A DNA stretch of 48,009 nt from Bigelowiella natans CCMP2755. Its lineage: Eukaryota; Cercozoa; Chlorarachniophyceae. The position numbers and the translations under genes were made by a program. The stretch's first letter is position 1. Each line of letters begins with the position of its first letter. Below the pieces are notes generated by a model. That model was given only the letters and a program-made list of their open reading frames with translations. It was not told the origin of the DNA and did not search any database. The stretch spans positions 155,001 to 203,009 of the forward strand of contig ADNK01002140.1 of assembly GCA_000320545.1 (NCBI GenBank), read 5' to 3'. This document shows, in pieces, positions 1 through 11,012 of the stretch.

Positions 1-912
1 CTGGTGATGAGGATGGTGCGATTTCCTTTCGTCGGAATCCATTATCACGGCAGTAGTAGTGCCATTATTGCCTCTTCTATGGGATGATTCTTTGTTTGCA
101 TTTGCTGCTACCATGTTGTTGTTAATTCCTATTATACCCCTTTCTTCTGCTGTCAGCGTCTCACCCTTTACCTGCGACAAAAGAGAAGAGAAGGTGATTA
201 TCATCGATCAAACTACATGCATGAAAATGATCATGGCTGTTAACTTAATAATAATTACTACCACCTGCCCGTAGACTATTTGTGTAAAATTATTCACATT
301 ACTGCATGCTTGTATACTATGGACTATTTCTCATGTCTTCAAACTTTAATGATTAGCACCACGTACACACACACAAACACACATTCATACGATGTCATTT
401 ATATTATTTTTATTATTATTATTATCATTTATGTATTGAGTCCTGACCACTTTATGATGCAAGTAGTCTATCTTCTCATTTGTTGCAGCCAGCTGATTGC
501 GTAATCTAAATATTACAGATTAACTATTCTGAGAGCAGCCTTCTTTTGGGAAAGATGGAAAATAACATTAAAAAAACACACATTGTCCTCCTCATTATTC
601 ACAACCATTATCATCATCATCATCATATGAAGAAATCTTGCCGTCGTCTTGTTACCGTTCCATCTCAGCTTGCATTTTCCTTTTCTCTGCTTCCTCCGCA
701 GCTATTCTTTTCATTTTTTGTTCGCGGCGTCGTCGCCTTTCTTGAGCAGTCCGTGGCAATCTCTTCCTCACACCTAAGGCATCTCCATCTCCATCAAGAT
801 CTGCAACTAGTCTTGCTTTCTTTTTCTTTTTCTTTTTCCTTCTCGGCTTTTCACCACCACCAGTGGGAGGACCAGCACTAGCTGATGCGGAAGCAAACGT
901 TGCCAATCGCGA
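1..912 (-). CDS. Partial basic coiled-coil protein, function unknown (runs off left edge)
   Basis: Three exons are supported on the minus strand: 912-656, 505-451 and 171-1, with phases that join correctly. The first has a Lys/Arg-rich block (a run of Lys, then an RRRRR stretch) followed by an Ala/Glu/Lys-rich helix. The second continues the heptad-like helix (LRNQLAATNEKIDYLHHK). The third stays open to the window edge and is rich in Asn, Ser and His. Upstream, the exon begins right after a TAG acceptor at 913-914, so the true start codon lies in an unidentified exon to the right. The first splice crosses a stretch that reads in the opposite frame as poly-His/Met, which supports it being an intron. 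I recognise no family. It may be a nuclear or cytoskeletal coiled-coil protein, but that is only a guess from composition. Confidence 0.5.
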
Positions 913-914
913 CT

Positions 915-959
<45 letters not shown>

Positions 960-1517
960 TTGATATTATGTGTGTGTGTGTGTGTGTGTGTGATAACAAT
1001 CGGCATTACGAAGAGGCCAGCAACACCAACATTACTCATCTACTAGGTTCATCTCGAGAATCAGGATAACAAAGAGAAGATTGGCTACGTTTGACTACGT
1101 GACGAGTCAATAAAATACATGAGGTTGATGAGGACACTGAAAGATCCTCTATTAGATTTATTCGGTGCGGTGATTGTGCGGTGCATGTGCTAGTTGCAGA
1201 TTAAAAGGACTGATGATGACATTGTGGTAGTTCTGCATTTCACTATCAAAACATTCGTTTCCGTTGATCAATACCGTGAATGTATTGTCTTCGCTTGCTG
1301 TACTACGAACGGTTCCTGCTTCCTAAATATTTTATGTATTTATGTGATGTTTTGCGTGGTATACATGCTTCGTATATATGTGAATGCGATGTCTCTCTCT
1401 TCAGGGAGATTAGTAGTTCAAAGAAGAAAATGACAAGAAAGGGAAAAATGCTAGTCATTATCGCCACTACTCTCTTTCGCAATCATCACATAACACCGTG
1501 CTATCGCATTATCGCCA
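913..1517. other. Non-coding interval with TA/TG microsatellites and a 51-bp duplication
   Basis: This lies between two minus-strand genes. It holds (TA)n at about 918-949, (TG)n at about 970-992 and the left copy of a 51-bp tandem duplication. It may contain the 5' exon(s) of the left-edge gene, but I could not fix one. Confidence 0.5.
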
Positions 1518-1557
1518 CTACTCTCTTTCGTAATCATCACATAATACCGTGCTATCG
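1456..1557. repeat. 51-bp tandem duplication at the 3' end of a gene
   Basis: Two head-to-tail copies, 1456-1506 and 1507-1557, differ at only a few positions. Each begins CATTATCGCCACTACTCTC. The right copy contains the stop codon and last codons of the minus-strand gene at 1518-2561. The left copy lies wholly in its 3' flank. The unit length is a multiple of three. Confidence 0.85.
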
Positions 1558-2561
1558 CGAGTCCTGGAGCTTCCTTGCGAATTGGTTACTATTCCTGCTT
1601 CTACATCTGCTGATGCTGTTACTGCCCCCACCGTATTATTAGTATTATTCGTAACATGTGCCCCACCAATGAAGCTGCTTTTATTATCTATGCTTCTCTC
1701 ACTCGTTTTCTCCGTTAGAGCTGGATCACGAGTAGTAGTAGTAGCAGTGGTGGTGGTGGAGGTGGTGGAAGTAGCGGTGGTAGCGGTAGTATTAAAAGCT
1801 AAGTTGTTGTCCGATTGAGCCACTACTATTTGATTTTCATCATCTTCCTTCACAGTCATAACAACCCCGTTGTTCATTGAGGAGGTAGACGAACTGGATG
1901 CGTATGTACTTCTACGAGACTTATTGGGACTTATGATTGCACCAGGACCACTTACACTACCCCTGGCACTCGGAGGGTACCTTGTACTATTATGCTTATC
2001 TTTGGGTGGTGGAGGGGGGGCATGGTGGCTTGGAGATAGCGGGGCCCTATTTGCAATTCCCCCACCGTCACTTAAATTTGAAGCAGTTTGGGAGCGTTTA
2101 AAAGGTGAACGTGGGGGTGACACATTATTACTGAAAGAAGCTCGGCGGTCCCTCCTCCCAAGCGGAGAAGGCGGCCTTGAATTGTGAGGTGTTGTGGCCG
2201 CAGTTCGTGAATAAGGAGCAGGTCCTTTTGGCCTCCTCAGTTTTCCTTGTAGCATAACCTGCTTTACATACTCTCGAACATGGGTTTCGATGATAGCATC
2301 AGCCTCTGGATGCTGCATTCCCTGCGCCATCCACAAGTTCTGCTGAGCTACGCTGGCTTTATTCAACATTTTAGCTTGCTCGGAAAGGCCGTGGGCATAA
2401 AGAGTTTTCAGAAGCTTTGCGAAAATCGTTTGTCTGAGAGCTATGAATGTGGGAGATGAAAGCATTGCCATCCGAATTCCCCGTTTTGGGCCAGGCCGGC
2501 CGCTTCGTACCTTCCCTTCATCTTTCTTTTTGCTTGTGGCAGATGAAGGAGAGTTGATCAT
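1518..2561 (-). CDS. Unknown Ser/Pro/Thr-rich protein with a conserved-looking N-terminal helical region
   Basis: A single open exon of about 347 residues starting at the first in-frame ATG (2561-2559). Residues about 15-110 look folded and helical: a basic GRPGPKRG patch, then an amphipathic segment with LRQTIFAKLLKTLYAHGLSE and a later HVREYVKQVMLQGKLRRPKG. The rest is low complexity, with SP/RS-rich stretches (SRPPSPLGRRDRR), runs of Ser and a long Thr/Ala tract encoded by ACT/ACC repeats. There is no signal peptide or membrane segment. The C-terminus lies in one copy of a 51-bp tandem duplication, so the stop may have been moved by it. The family is unrecognised. The frame could continue upstream through an intron. 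Confidence 0.55.
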   Translation of the reverse strand: MINSPSSATSKKKDEGKVRSGRPGPKRGIRMAMLSSPTFIALRQTIFAKLLKTLYAHGLSEQAKMLNKASVAQQNLWMAQGMQHPEADAIIETHVREYVKQVMLQGKLRRPKGPAPYSRTAATTPHNSRPPSPLGRRDRRASFSNNVSPPRSPFKRSQTASNLSDGGGIANRAPLSPSHHAPPPPPKDKHNSTRYPPSARGSVSGPGAIISPNKSRRSTYASSSSTSSMNNGVVMTVKEDDENQIVVAQSDNNLAFNTTATTATSTTSTTTTATTTTRDPALTEKTSERSIDNKSSFIGGAHVTNNTNNTVGAVTASADVEAGIVTNSQGSSRTRDSTVLCDDYERE

Positions 2562-3606
2562 AATGTCTTTGCTCTTCACGCCCTTATTTTATGAAAAAAA
2601 GTTCAGTGATAAAATCAGACAATGTTCGATATTCTATGTGCAGAGTAACACCATAACCTTAACCAAGATAACAGCAAAAAATGATGTGGGGAAGGTATTA
2701 TTGAGAAAGCAGCTCACAGCTCCATTTTTGACAATAACACCGAAGATTACAGTCTCGAAGAAATCTCAGGTATTGTTGTAGAAATTTGAGGACGACCTCA
2801 TAAGCTGAACTGGAGTTGTTAACCCGACTGACACATGGATGTACGGGGTGAGCACCGGAGGCACTTTCTCAAAGTGTATCTAATTCTTGTCCTCCGAGCC
2901 TTAAGAATGCTTATTTATAACCCAACGACATAAAAAAAGAGATGTCGCATGAAGAAACTGTGTGGATTCTAAGAATAAATACTTAGTATATGGATGTTTT
3001 TCATTTGTATACTTTTTAATACGGGGAAACTTGTACTCAGCTCACTTCCTTTGTTAAAGTCTTAACGACAAATCATCAGGACAATCGAGACATTCTTCTT
3101 TTTTGCAACAAGGCTCTTTATATCTGGTCGTACAACCAAAATTGGTTCAATCGAACACCACATGAGAAAGCAAACTAGTAAACAGCAGAAATTGTGGCTT
3201 GAGTACATCACACATCTCCAACTTTCATCAATTGGGCAAATCTTTTTGAGTCGCATGAATAAATTACAGGATATATTCGTTGAGTTTTCCAACTTTTCGC
3301 TCCACGAGACTCCAAAAGGAGGAGGAGGAGGGGGAGGGGTGCTCCTATTTTCGAAACCACAGGGCTGCTAGCTGGGAGAAGGTCTATGGAGGAACAGGTT
3401 GACTAATTGATGTGTTGGAAAATGACATGGCATTGTCGAGTTGGCGAGTTGGGGGGCGCTTCACCTCCCTAACAGATGAAAGAATATGCACGTTATTCAA
3501 GAAGATGCCCGAACAGACCTGGTTTTCTTTTCCCTGTGATATGCTTTTCGTCTTCGAAACATATCCGGATATTGTAATCAGTTCTGTCTAAATTTTTTTT
3601 ACTTAG
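2562..3606. other. Divergent intergenic region, promoter side of two genes
   Basis: About 1 kb between the 5' end of the minus-strand gene at 1518-2561 and the first supported exon of the plus-strand gene at 3607. I see no conserved ORF. A short in-frame 5' exon of the plus gene may lie near 3500-3600 (an ATG at about 3505 begins an ORF ending near a GTAATC), but the implied intron of about 33 nt is too short to be convincing. Confidence 0.4.
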
Positions 3607-4752
3607 TTCTTCGACAATGAGGAGGACGAGGAGAAGGAGGAGGACGTTGGGGTCGAAAACATACATTCCTCCGTCGACATAGGGGAAATCGCTGGGTCTC
3701 CTCACAAAAGCAGCTCCCCCGATAATGCGAGAGCAATTAATGAATCACCTCTTATAGGTGGAGGAGTAAATTTGTCACCGTCGGCAAATGTAAAAAGAAA
3801 TAGATCACCCAGTGCGATGAGCCAAACTAGTCAATTTCGAGAACAGGATTTCGCTCTTGCGGATGACACAGAAACCAGAGGAAACGATCTCCAGTATCTT
3901 CTCAGGGATGGGGCATTTGATGATATTCTAAGCCCAGAATTAACACCTAGGAAATTATTAAATACCGAGACAGTATCGGAAGAAGAAAGAGAGATTCTAG
4001 CCAAAATCGAAGCAGCAGCTTCCCGAATGGACTTTGTCGAGGCTCAAAAATTAAAGGAACTGCTTGTTAAAATTCGAAATGGTGAGGAAAGGGGAAAAAA
4101 AGAGATAAAGAATCTAGAAGTTGAGGCTAAAACAAAACCAATCGTGTCGGCTCAAAATGTTGAACGGTTGATGAATACACACAAAAGGGTTAGAGAAATG
4201 ATATTCCAACGATGTATTATGGGACGGCGGCGACGAATACTTCGGAGCAGTTTGAATCGCTGGCATGCCAGGAACAAACAGAAGGCACAGATAACGGCAT
4301 CACCACTTGAGAATAAATCTTCAGGAGGGAGCGGAAGAGTCCATCATAATAGCAAATCCCTTGGCATGAGCGAAGTTCTCACAGTTGTAAAGAGTATTAG
4401 AAAGAAACTACTCAGGGTCATCCTTCGGAGGAGGCTCCACGGAGAGTTGCGATTTGTAATTCGTAACTGGACACGTATTGTGCACTTGAGCAGAAGAAAA
4501 CTTGGCAGCGACCAGCTTCCCGACCATAAACATAATCATGATAGTACTCCGAAGGCGTTACAAAAGTACATGGAAGTTGAGAAGAAAGTGAAGGCTAATA
4601 TGATGAGAGATGAAATGAAGAAGATAGCCAAAGGTGTTGCACGAAGGGCAAGCCAACTTAAAAGCAATGCACGAGCAGAATCTTTGAAACAAGAGGACTC
4701 GAAAGGTGATTCATCATCATCATCATCTCTTAAAAACACAAGTTCGACTACA

Positions 4753-4784
<32 letters not shown>

Positions 4785-6772
4785 AGCAGTGGGTCGGAAC
4801 CACCAGCTCATCATGAAATCGGAAGAACCTCACAGCGACGATCAAGGAATTGGGAGACGACTTGCTCTGTATAGAGTCGTAGATGAAGACGGGGTGTGCT
4901 TTCGAATTTCTCCAGGGATGAGTGAGAGTTGTAGACACCCAGGTGAGGAGGGAGTGGATTTAGGTGACATCATCCTGGGTTCTGAGGGACCCCCGGGATG
5001 GATCAGGACATTTCCGGAGAACTTCTTCATCCCCCTTACGATAACAGGTGTGATGTAGTAGTAGTAATAGTAGTAGAAGTGGTTAGAGTAGTAGTCATAG
5101 TAATAATAGTAGTAGGGTTTTGGTCCAATTCAACAATAGCATTATTTGGTATTTTCAGGAAAGCCTGTGTTAGAGAGAGCACGTCTTCGCACTACCAAGA
5201 CAAAGACTGGATCCAACAAGGCGGAAAAGGAAGAGAATTCGCAAAATCTGATAACCAAACTTCGTCTTGCTCTTCATGGCGACGATCATCATAGCAGCAG
5301 CGAAAGCAGTGATCTTGATGTGGTAGGTGTAGGTGTCAGTGTTCACACTCACAAACACTACTAATTGTTACACATCATCTTCTGCACTCAATTGCGCGCG
5401 TTTGCTACTAAATTACATACTTGATATCCATCCACTCTCTCTTCCTGCTGCCATGACTCATTGACTACGGATCATGGCGCTGTAAAACCAAATTCAATCA
5501 CTCGTGCACGTGCTGACTCACAACCATACTCATCACAAATGATGAATTGCTATGTTGCCATTTTAAGGATGATTTAGGAGGTGCTATAGACCATGGAGGG
5601 TATGCGGATATCAATGAGGAAAGGAAGAAGGGCCGTGCTCCCCCATCAGTGCCAATAGCAATTGGTATGCTTAGGGTTACTATTCAGGAGATCGCTCACC
5701 AGAAGAACAGGAACCACCGCCACACCCATCAACCCACGTACAGAAAATCCTCTGACAAGAAACTGTCTTCTCATCCGAGGAAAGCAGCAGCACCACCACC
5801 AGCAGCAGCAACAACAGCAGACGACAGCACCGGGACACTCGCAATATCTCAGCACGTCCTTACTGGCGTTGGGAAGCTAATACCCGAATGGGTTCACTCC
5901 GAAAAGCATGGTGGATGGATTGTGCTCAGAATAGCTTTGCATCTGTTTAACATATCCCCTGACCCCATGAAACAATGTGGCCGTAGACGTTTGAATCTAC
6001 CACAACCTGGTGCGTTTGTCGCCAAGTATGAGCTAGAGGGCAGCTTAGTAGAAGCAGACCCCAAGAATATCAAGACATTTATTGTTCATCTTCCTGGAAA
6101 GTTCCACAGGATCATCATTGAGTGCCCTGAATCTGAAGCTGCTGGTGGTGGTCCCAGTAATAATAGTCATGTCAATAATCATGCTAGTGGTAGCAGCAGC
6201 GGTGATTCTTCCTCCTCCTCTGCAACAAGTTCAGCACTGAAGAAGATATTTCCAGTCGCACTACCAACCGTCCCTCGTCATCGTGGTCAGTGGCTAGGCC
6301 TTATAGCTATGTGCAGTGGACCTCCTGAGCTGATTGACGTAGGATCTACCCTTAGAGCCATGCTTGCATTGCTAGTATCAAGAATAGAAGATGAGGGAAG
6401 GTTAAATACTATGAACGAGACCGAGACTAGGGAGAAGCTCATCCAGAACCTCCACAACCATCTTTCCGAGATCAGTAGATGGATTTCAGACGTGGCGCTT
6501 AATGAGAACAAAAACTCTAGCAGAGATGGAAAAACATCATCATCATCATCATCCGAGCCGAGCAAGAGCGACACCATTTGTATGGTAAGAGTCGAGTTAA
6601 AAGGATATGGATCCAGCACATCGCAGTGCCGATTACACGAAACAATAGCTCAAATCAAGTTGAATGCTATAACTCAACTTGTAGAGAAGCGAAGGCCGTC
6701 CTTATCCACATCATCATCATCATCATCACCACCACCATTGTCCTCCTCCAGCAGCCAACAGAAACAACAGCA

Positions 6773-6807
<35 letters not shown>

Positions 6808-6819
6808 TGTCGTCGGGGC

Positions 6820-6856
<37 letters not shown>

Positions 6857-7379
6857 TAAACGGGCTAGTCTTAAGACGAAGGACTACCGCTTGCTTATCC
6901 TGGGAAGAGGTCGACCGATACATTGTGACGAGAGCGAGACTTTGCAGAATGTCACAGAGCGCTCAGGAGTAAGTGCTGCTACCGCTAAGAACAGCTCTTC
7001 TGAATCAGCAACCCCCGCACATCCTCAGTCGAAAGCTTCTAAAGGCCGTCCAGTATTGAGGCTTAGCTTCACTTTGGAACCTGTTGCTGATGACGAGCCT
7101 ACTATTAATAGATTCCATAAGACCGAGGTGCTAGAGAGTCATTTTCCTGTGGCAGAGACAACAATGGAATCGACGAAACAATCCGAAATAAGCGAGCAAC
7201 AGTTGCATGATGAGGATAATCAGGCTGCTGCTCTTTCACAAAGTATGATAGCTTCCTCATTCTCGAAGAAAGTTACATTATCCGAGAACGATAGTCAGAA
7301 GGGCCATTTGCCAAAGGTTGGTGCAAAAAAAACAAGAAGACGTAGTTTTTGGGACAAACTGCGTGGGAAAAAAATCTAG
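3607..7379 (+). CDS. Large unknown protein: UVR-like helical hairpin, basic middle, Ras-binding/ubiquitin-like C-terminus
   Basis: Exons 3607-5047, 5159-5322 and 5568-7379 join in phase and give about 1138 residues. The true N-terminus is upstream and not fixed. Around 3980-4120 the sequence reads EEEREILAKIEAAASRMDFV, then EAQKLKELLVKIR, which resembles the UVR motif of UvrB/UvrC (a short helical hairpin used in protein contacts). A basic helical region (GRRRRILRSSLNRWHAR) follows, then Ser and Thr homopolymers. The third exon has a folded region near 5860-6500. Near 6580-7080 a segment (MVRVELKGYG, then DYRLLILGRGRPIHCDESET, then RPVLRLSF) is arranged like a Ras-association/RBD ubiquitin fold interrupted by Ser and Gln runs. 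It ends in a basic FWDKLRGKKI tail. The architecture suggests a signalling adaptor. No family is certain. Confidence 0.6.
4692..4790 (+). repeat. Ser and Thr codon microsatellites inside a coding exon
   Basis: TCA repeats (about 4710-4728) and ACT repeats (about 4749-4785) keep the frame open and give poly-Ser and poly-Thr. Confidence 0.85.
6712..6856 (+). repeat. TCA, TCG and CAA microsatellites encoding Ser and Gln runs
   Basis: Three adjacent trinucleotide tracts (TCA near 6713-6727, TCG near 6774-6809, CAA near 6820-6855) give poly-Ser then poly-Gln inside the putative Ras-binding-like region. They remain in frame, so this insert is tolerated in the protein. Confidence 0.85.
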
Positions 7380-8400
7380 TAGACATCGGTCATGCAGCAG
7401 CGATACGATCTTCGTCAGTCAAAACTAATGACTTGATGTGCCTCCTCTATTAGTTTGCTAAGCTAGTAAGGCTACGACCTAGTTTAAAATTTTGTGGTGT
7501 GTATATGAGACGGATGTAATGAATTGATTAAATCTTTTCAATGGTCATCCTAGCTGTGCATAGGCAGCGGCTACAGCTAGACAGCGCTAATGTTGTGTCC
7601 GTTTGTTTCCATGGTCACGTGTTTCATGCATGTGAAAGCATCTTCTCAGTTGCGTGCATGTCGAGATACAGCGCGATCTATGCTAGCTATGGTGCATACA
7701 TGTCATCCTCATGAGCAGGTATGTGAACAACTAAGCAAGCGATCTACTCCTGAACAAAGCGCACAAGCTAGCAAGCGCAAGAACAGCCGCAAGAGACACG
7801 TAGCAGCCTTGCAGTCACGTAGTGTCACAGTGTAGCCTTTTTCCTGTTCGATCAGAACATGGATCGATGCTGAGTAGTACTAGAGTACGACTAGAGTAGG
7901 CTAGCTAGCTAGTAGGCTAGTAGGGGGGCATTTATTAGAAGAATCTGTTGCAATGTCTAGCCATTCACATTACAGTGCTACACTACTGATCAAATTGAAT
8001 GAGCTATGCTAGTCCACCCAGCACCCTCGATTTGCCGCTCCAGCTCTAGAGCTAGCTAGCTGGCGCAATGCTATTATGTGATGCTCGTATCACTACATAC
8101 ACGCTTCCCTGTGCCACCCTAGTATGCTCTAGTACTAGCTAACTTCGCGCGATCTGAGTATGTGCCACATCGTGCACACCTATGCTATTGGACACGCGCT
8201 TACGACAAAATATGAAATACAATTTTTGCTGCGATCGATGCCCATGTGCACATGGAAGTTACACAGAAACAAAGTAGCTGGATATCTAAATGTAAAGTCC
8301 GCCGATTGATGTTCCAGGAGAAAATATCAGTTTTAAAATATTATTGCACCCGTAGGGAGCCTATATGATGTGATACCATCATGTCCACAAAAGGAAACAG
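7380..8400. other. Palindrome-rich spacer between convergent genes
   Basis: No gene. Between the 3' ends of the unknown plus-strand protein and sestrin. From about 7440 to 8160 I counted about 20 CTAG tetramers by eye, against roughly 3 expected, with runs such as CTAGCTAGCTAG and many GCATGC, GTGCAC and ACATGT words. An 82-codon ORF at 7590-7835 is most likely chance. Confidence 0.7.
7505..7625 (+). repeat. About 118-bp dispersed segment, copy A
   Basis: Starts ATGAGACGGATGTAATG and runs to CACGTGTT. It matches the reverse complement of 31684-31801, with identity of about 80-85% by eye plus small indels. Shared words include ATTAAATCTTTTCAATGG, GCAGCGGCTACAG and GTTTGTTTCCAT. It begins 125 bp downstream of a stop codon. 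Confidence 0.8.
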
Positions 8401-10256
8401 TCACCGTGTGGAACTCAAATATTTTCCGAGTGCCTTCAATCCGAAAACAATACTTGCTTGTCTCCTTGCCTCGAAGACAAGTAAGGTAACATGACACTTC
8501 TCATCGTCCGTGAAATCGTACCCAAATACTTCATAGTCACTTCGTGTGATATCTTGAGGGTAGCAAGCACATTTCTTGATGAATTTCTTTACCTGCTTAT
8601 TGAGGTATTTATTTATTGAAGCGTAATCGTAGTCATCGTTCTCTATCCCATATAGACGGTGCACGTAGTACCATACTGCCCTTCGAAAAGGCCCCGTGTC
8701 TACATTTCCAGCACTGGTTAGCCGTTGATACGTTAAATTGTAGATCAGATCGAACTCGCTGTTAAGCATTGGTGCAAATCCTTGGTAGTATCTCGACATC
8801 AACCCGTATCCGTGAGAGCGCCAATCGTAATCCTGTCTTCGATGTAATTTTTCTGTCTTTATATTGAAATCAACGTAACGCTCAACATCCTTTCCAGTGA
8901 ATTCTGGATACTTGCTCGACGTGTCAGTGAGGTTGGTCAGGCAGCAAATATCAACTGAACTGGCTTTCTGTGCCGCCAGCTTCTTCTTCTCAACTATCTG
9001 TGGACGTTTTTCCTTAGTATCTAACAGCTTCAAGAGATTTTCTCTGTTCTTTTGTACCGTCTCCCTTGTTTGGTCGTCAAGCTTGTAGTCTTTCGATATT
9101 AATGTGGAGCGGGTTGGATTCTCCATATCTATCTCTGGAAGAAGACCCATCCCGTGCACCAAGCCGGTGAGTGAGAAAAATGTGGCAAAAATTGCAATAA
9201 TTTGGACAAGCTCGGCTACTGTCCAGCCATTTGATCCTTCCATCTGGCCGCCTATGTCCTCGGGAGTAAGTTTCCAAGGCCGGTGAGCCAACAGTTTTCC
9301 TAGTTTTAAGAGTCGTTGTATCTTTTGGGGTGCTTTATCAAGGCCCTCTAACCAAGAAGGTTCTCCTCTGTTGAAAGTAAATTCGCTCTCTTGAAGGGAG
9401 ACTAAGTACTGACAGTTGTGCAAACTACTCGCAATGATAGCAAGATAGTTCCGGATTGGTACCGATAATTCCCCCTCTTCCCTCATTAAAAACTCTGTTG
9501 TCATTGTGAAAGCTTCCAAATACAAAGGATGCCATCCTAAAACTTGATCAATATGACTTAACCTTCCCCGCGAGGCGAAAATGTCCTCGAACATTTGCCT
9601 TACCACTTCATCCTTCGGTGAAACGGGAACAAGAAGGTTTGATGGGACGAAACTAGATGCTTGGCTAGACGCCGGATTATCATTCTCATGTCTACGATAA
9701 AGACATACAGTAAGCGCGATTCATCTTAAACGAACTATAAGATGACCTTTTCAAGTAGTCCTGCATTAGCTCTCTTACTTCACTGAAAGGACACTGTAAA
9801 AGAATCACACATTGGATATTTGTTCAGTTACGTTGTCGTGTTTGTTGGGATCGTATGGATTACCTTGAATGCAAGACGTCGAACCGTTGGCAATAAAATA
9901 TCCGAATAATCCCCAGTTTTCAAAGGAAACAATATTTTGGCTGACTCCTCCTCCTCTTCCCTCGGAACCAAGTTCTCAAGGACAGAATAAACGCACGAGT
10001 GTAGTGCCTTCGCCCTGTCGATGATGATGACTAAATAAGAGCAATGTCTAAATTCCTATCCATATTGTTACCTTTTTTGTTCGCAAGAAATTGTCTGTTG
10101 GATACACTCCAGTATGGAACCAAAGTGCAAGTGGAAGAGTACATCACGCTTCTGATCCAGGCTCCTTAAGCTTTTCAGCTGGTCTTCTTTGGCGGGCATG
10201 CGCTTAAATCCACAGGTTTGGGGTCTCTTTGAGGTCATCTTAACAAACTGCAACAC
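8401..10256 (-). CDS. Sestrin
   Basis: Exons 10256-10106, 10030-9864, 9793-9747 and 9691-8401 join in phase to about 551 residues, close to animal sestrins. The N-terminal AhpD-like half has GWHPLYLEAF, then HNCQYLVSLQ, then APQKIQRLLKLGKLLAHRPW. The C-terminal half has YNLTYQRLTSAGNVDTG, FRRAVWYYVHRLYGI, DDYDY and EKCHVTLLVFEARRQASIVF, matching the sestrin leucine-sensor/GATOR2-binding half. In animals sestrins restrain TORC1 through GATOR2 and have a weak peroxide-related activity. The catalytic Cys (about residue 215) and Tyr (two later) are kept, but the His of the proton relay (human SESN2 H132) is Gln. In the leucine pocket, equivalents of T374, Y375, T386, R390 and E451 are present, while W444 is Gly and T377 is Arg. 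The exon 1 border is the least certain; an alternative would need a 24-nt intron. Confidence 0.9.
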
Positions 10257-10719
10257 CGGGGCGGTTTCTCAAGAGATTGATTATTGCTATGTTGTGGTGT
10301 AATGCTTCAGCTCTTGGAAAAGCCAAAGGGGTACCGCCCAGCAGGGGCGTTGCTCACAATATTTAAGATCGATTATTGATCTAAAATATCAAATAAACAC
10401 CTAGTAAATAGAGTAAATTACCCTATTTAATTGTCAATTTGTCTTACTTACGCATGTAATGCATATTTCCGGAATATGTAGGTTGTTTATTTAGCACTGA
10501 ATCATTATCTGACTTAATAATGATTGTTCCGATGACATTTGATGAACAAACAAGATTGTTCAAACAGAATGTATTGGAATATTAACCAAGAACTGTTGTC
10601 GCATAATTTAAATGGCATTAAACATGAAGTATTTTGTTAAAGCCGAATGTTGCGGAGCTTATTTTCTGGAAATTTCTCGTGGGAAAACAAGAAATTATTT
10701 GAGACACTCGAAATGATAG

Positions 10720-10782
<63 letters not shown>

Positions 10783-11012
10783 CTTAGTTCCTAGATCTAA
10801 TAACACAAAGCAACTGGTATCATACTAACTACCCTACCATGTGTGTGTGTGTCAATGATAGCTAGTAGGGGGATCCAAGAGACAGTAGGTGTCTAACTCA
10901 TCAAATGATGCCTATCTTGCCTAATACAATGTAGTTTATAACAGGAAGAAGCGGTAGGAAAGTCATCACGGAAAGAAGAGGGGTGGCACCCCTCTTACGC
11001 AGGTCGGAAACT
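10257..11012. other. Divergent promoter interval between sestrin and D27-like gene
   Basis: About 760 bp separating two start codons. It is AT-rich and holds a long (AAC)n tract. No ORF is convincing. Any shared promoter would lie here, but I see no clear motif. Confidence 0.5.
10722..10782 (+). repeat. (AAC)n microsatellite
   Basis: About 20 uninterrupted AAC units in the spacer between the sestrin and D27-like start codons. Confidence 0.95.

Noticed and set aside
7590-7835. 82-codon ORF in a convergent spacer
   Set aside because: No recognisable domain, no splice or start context, and the palindrome-rich sequence tends to stay open by chance.
10032-10105. A 24-nt intron in the sestrin gene (GTAACA to TTTAG)
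   Set aside because: It would give an open frame, but an in-phase intron of about 75 nt (10105-10031) is the size of its neighbours and is preferred.
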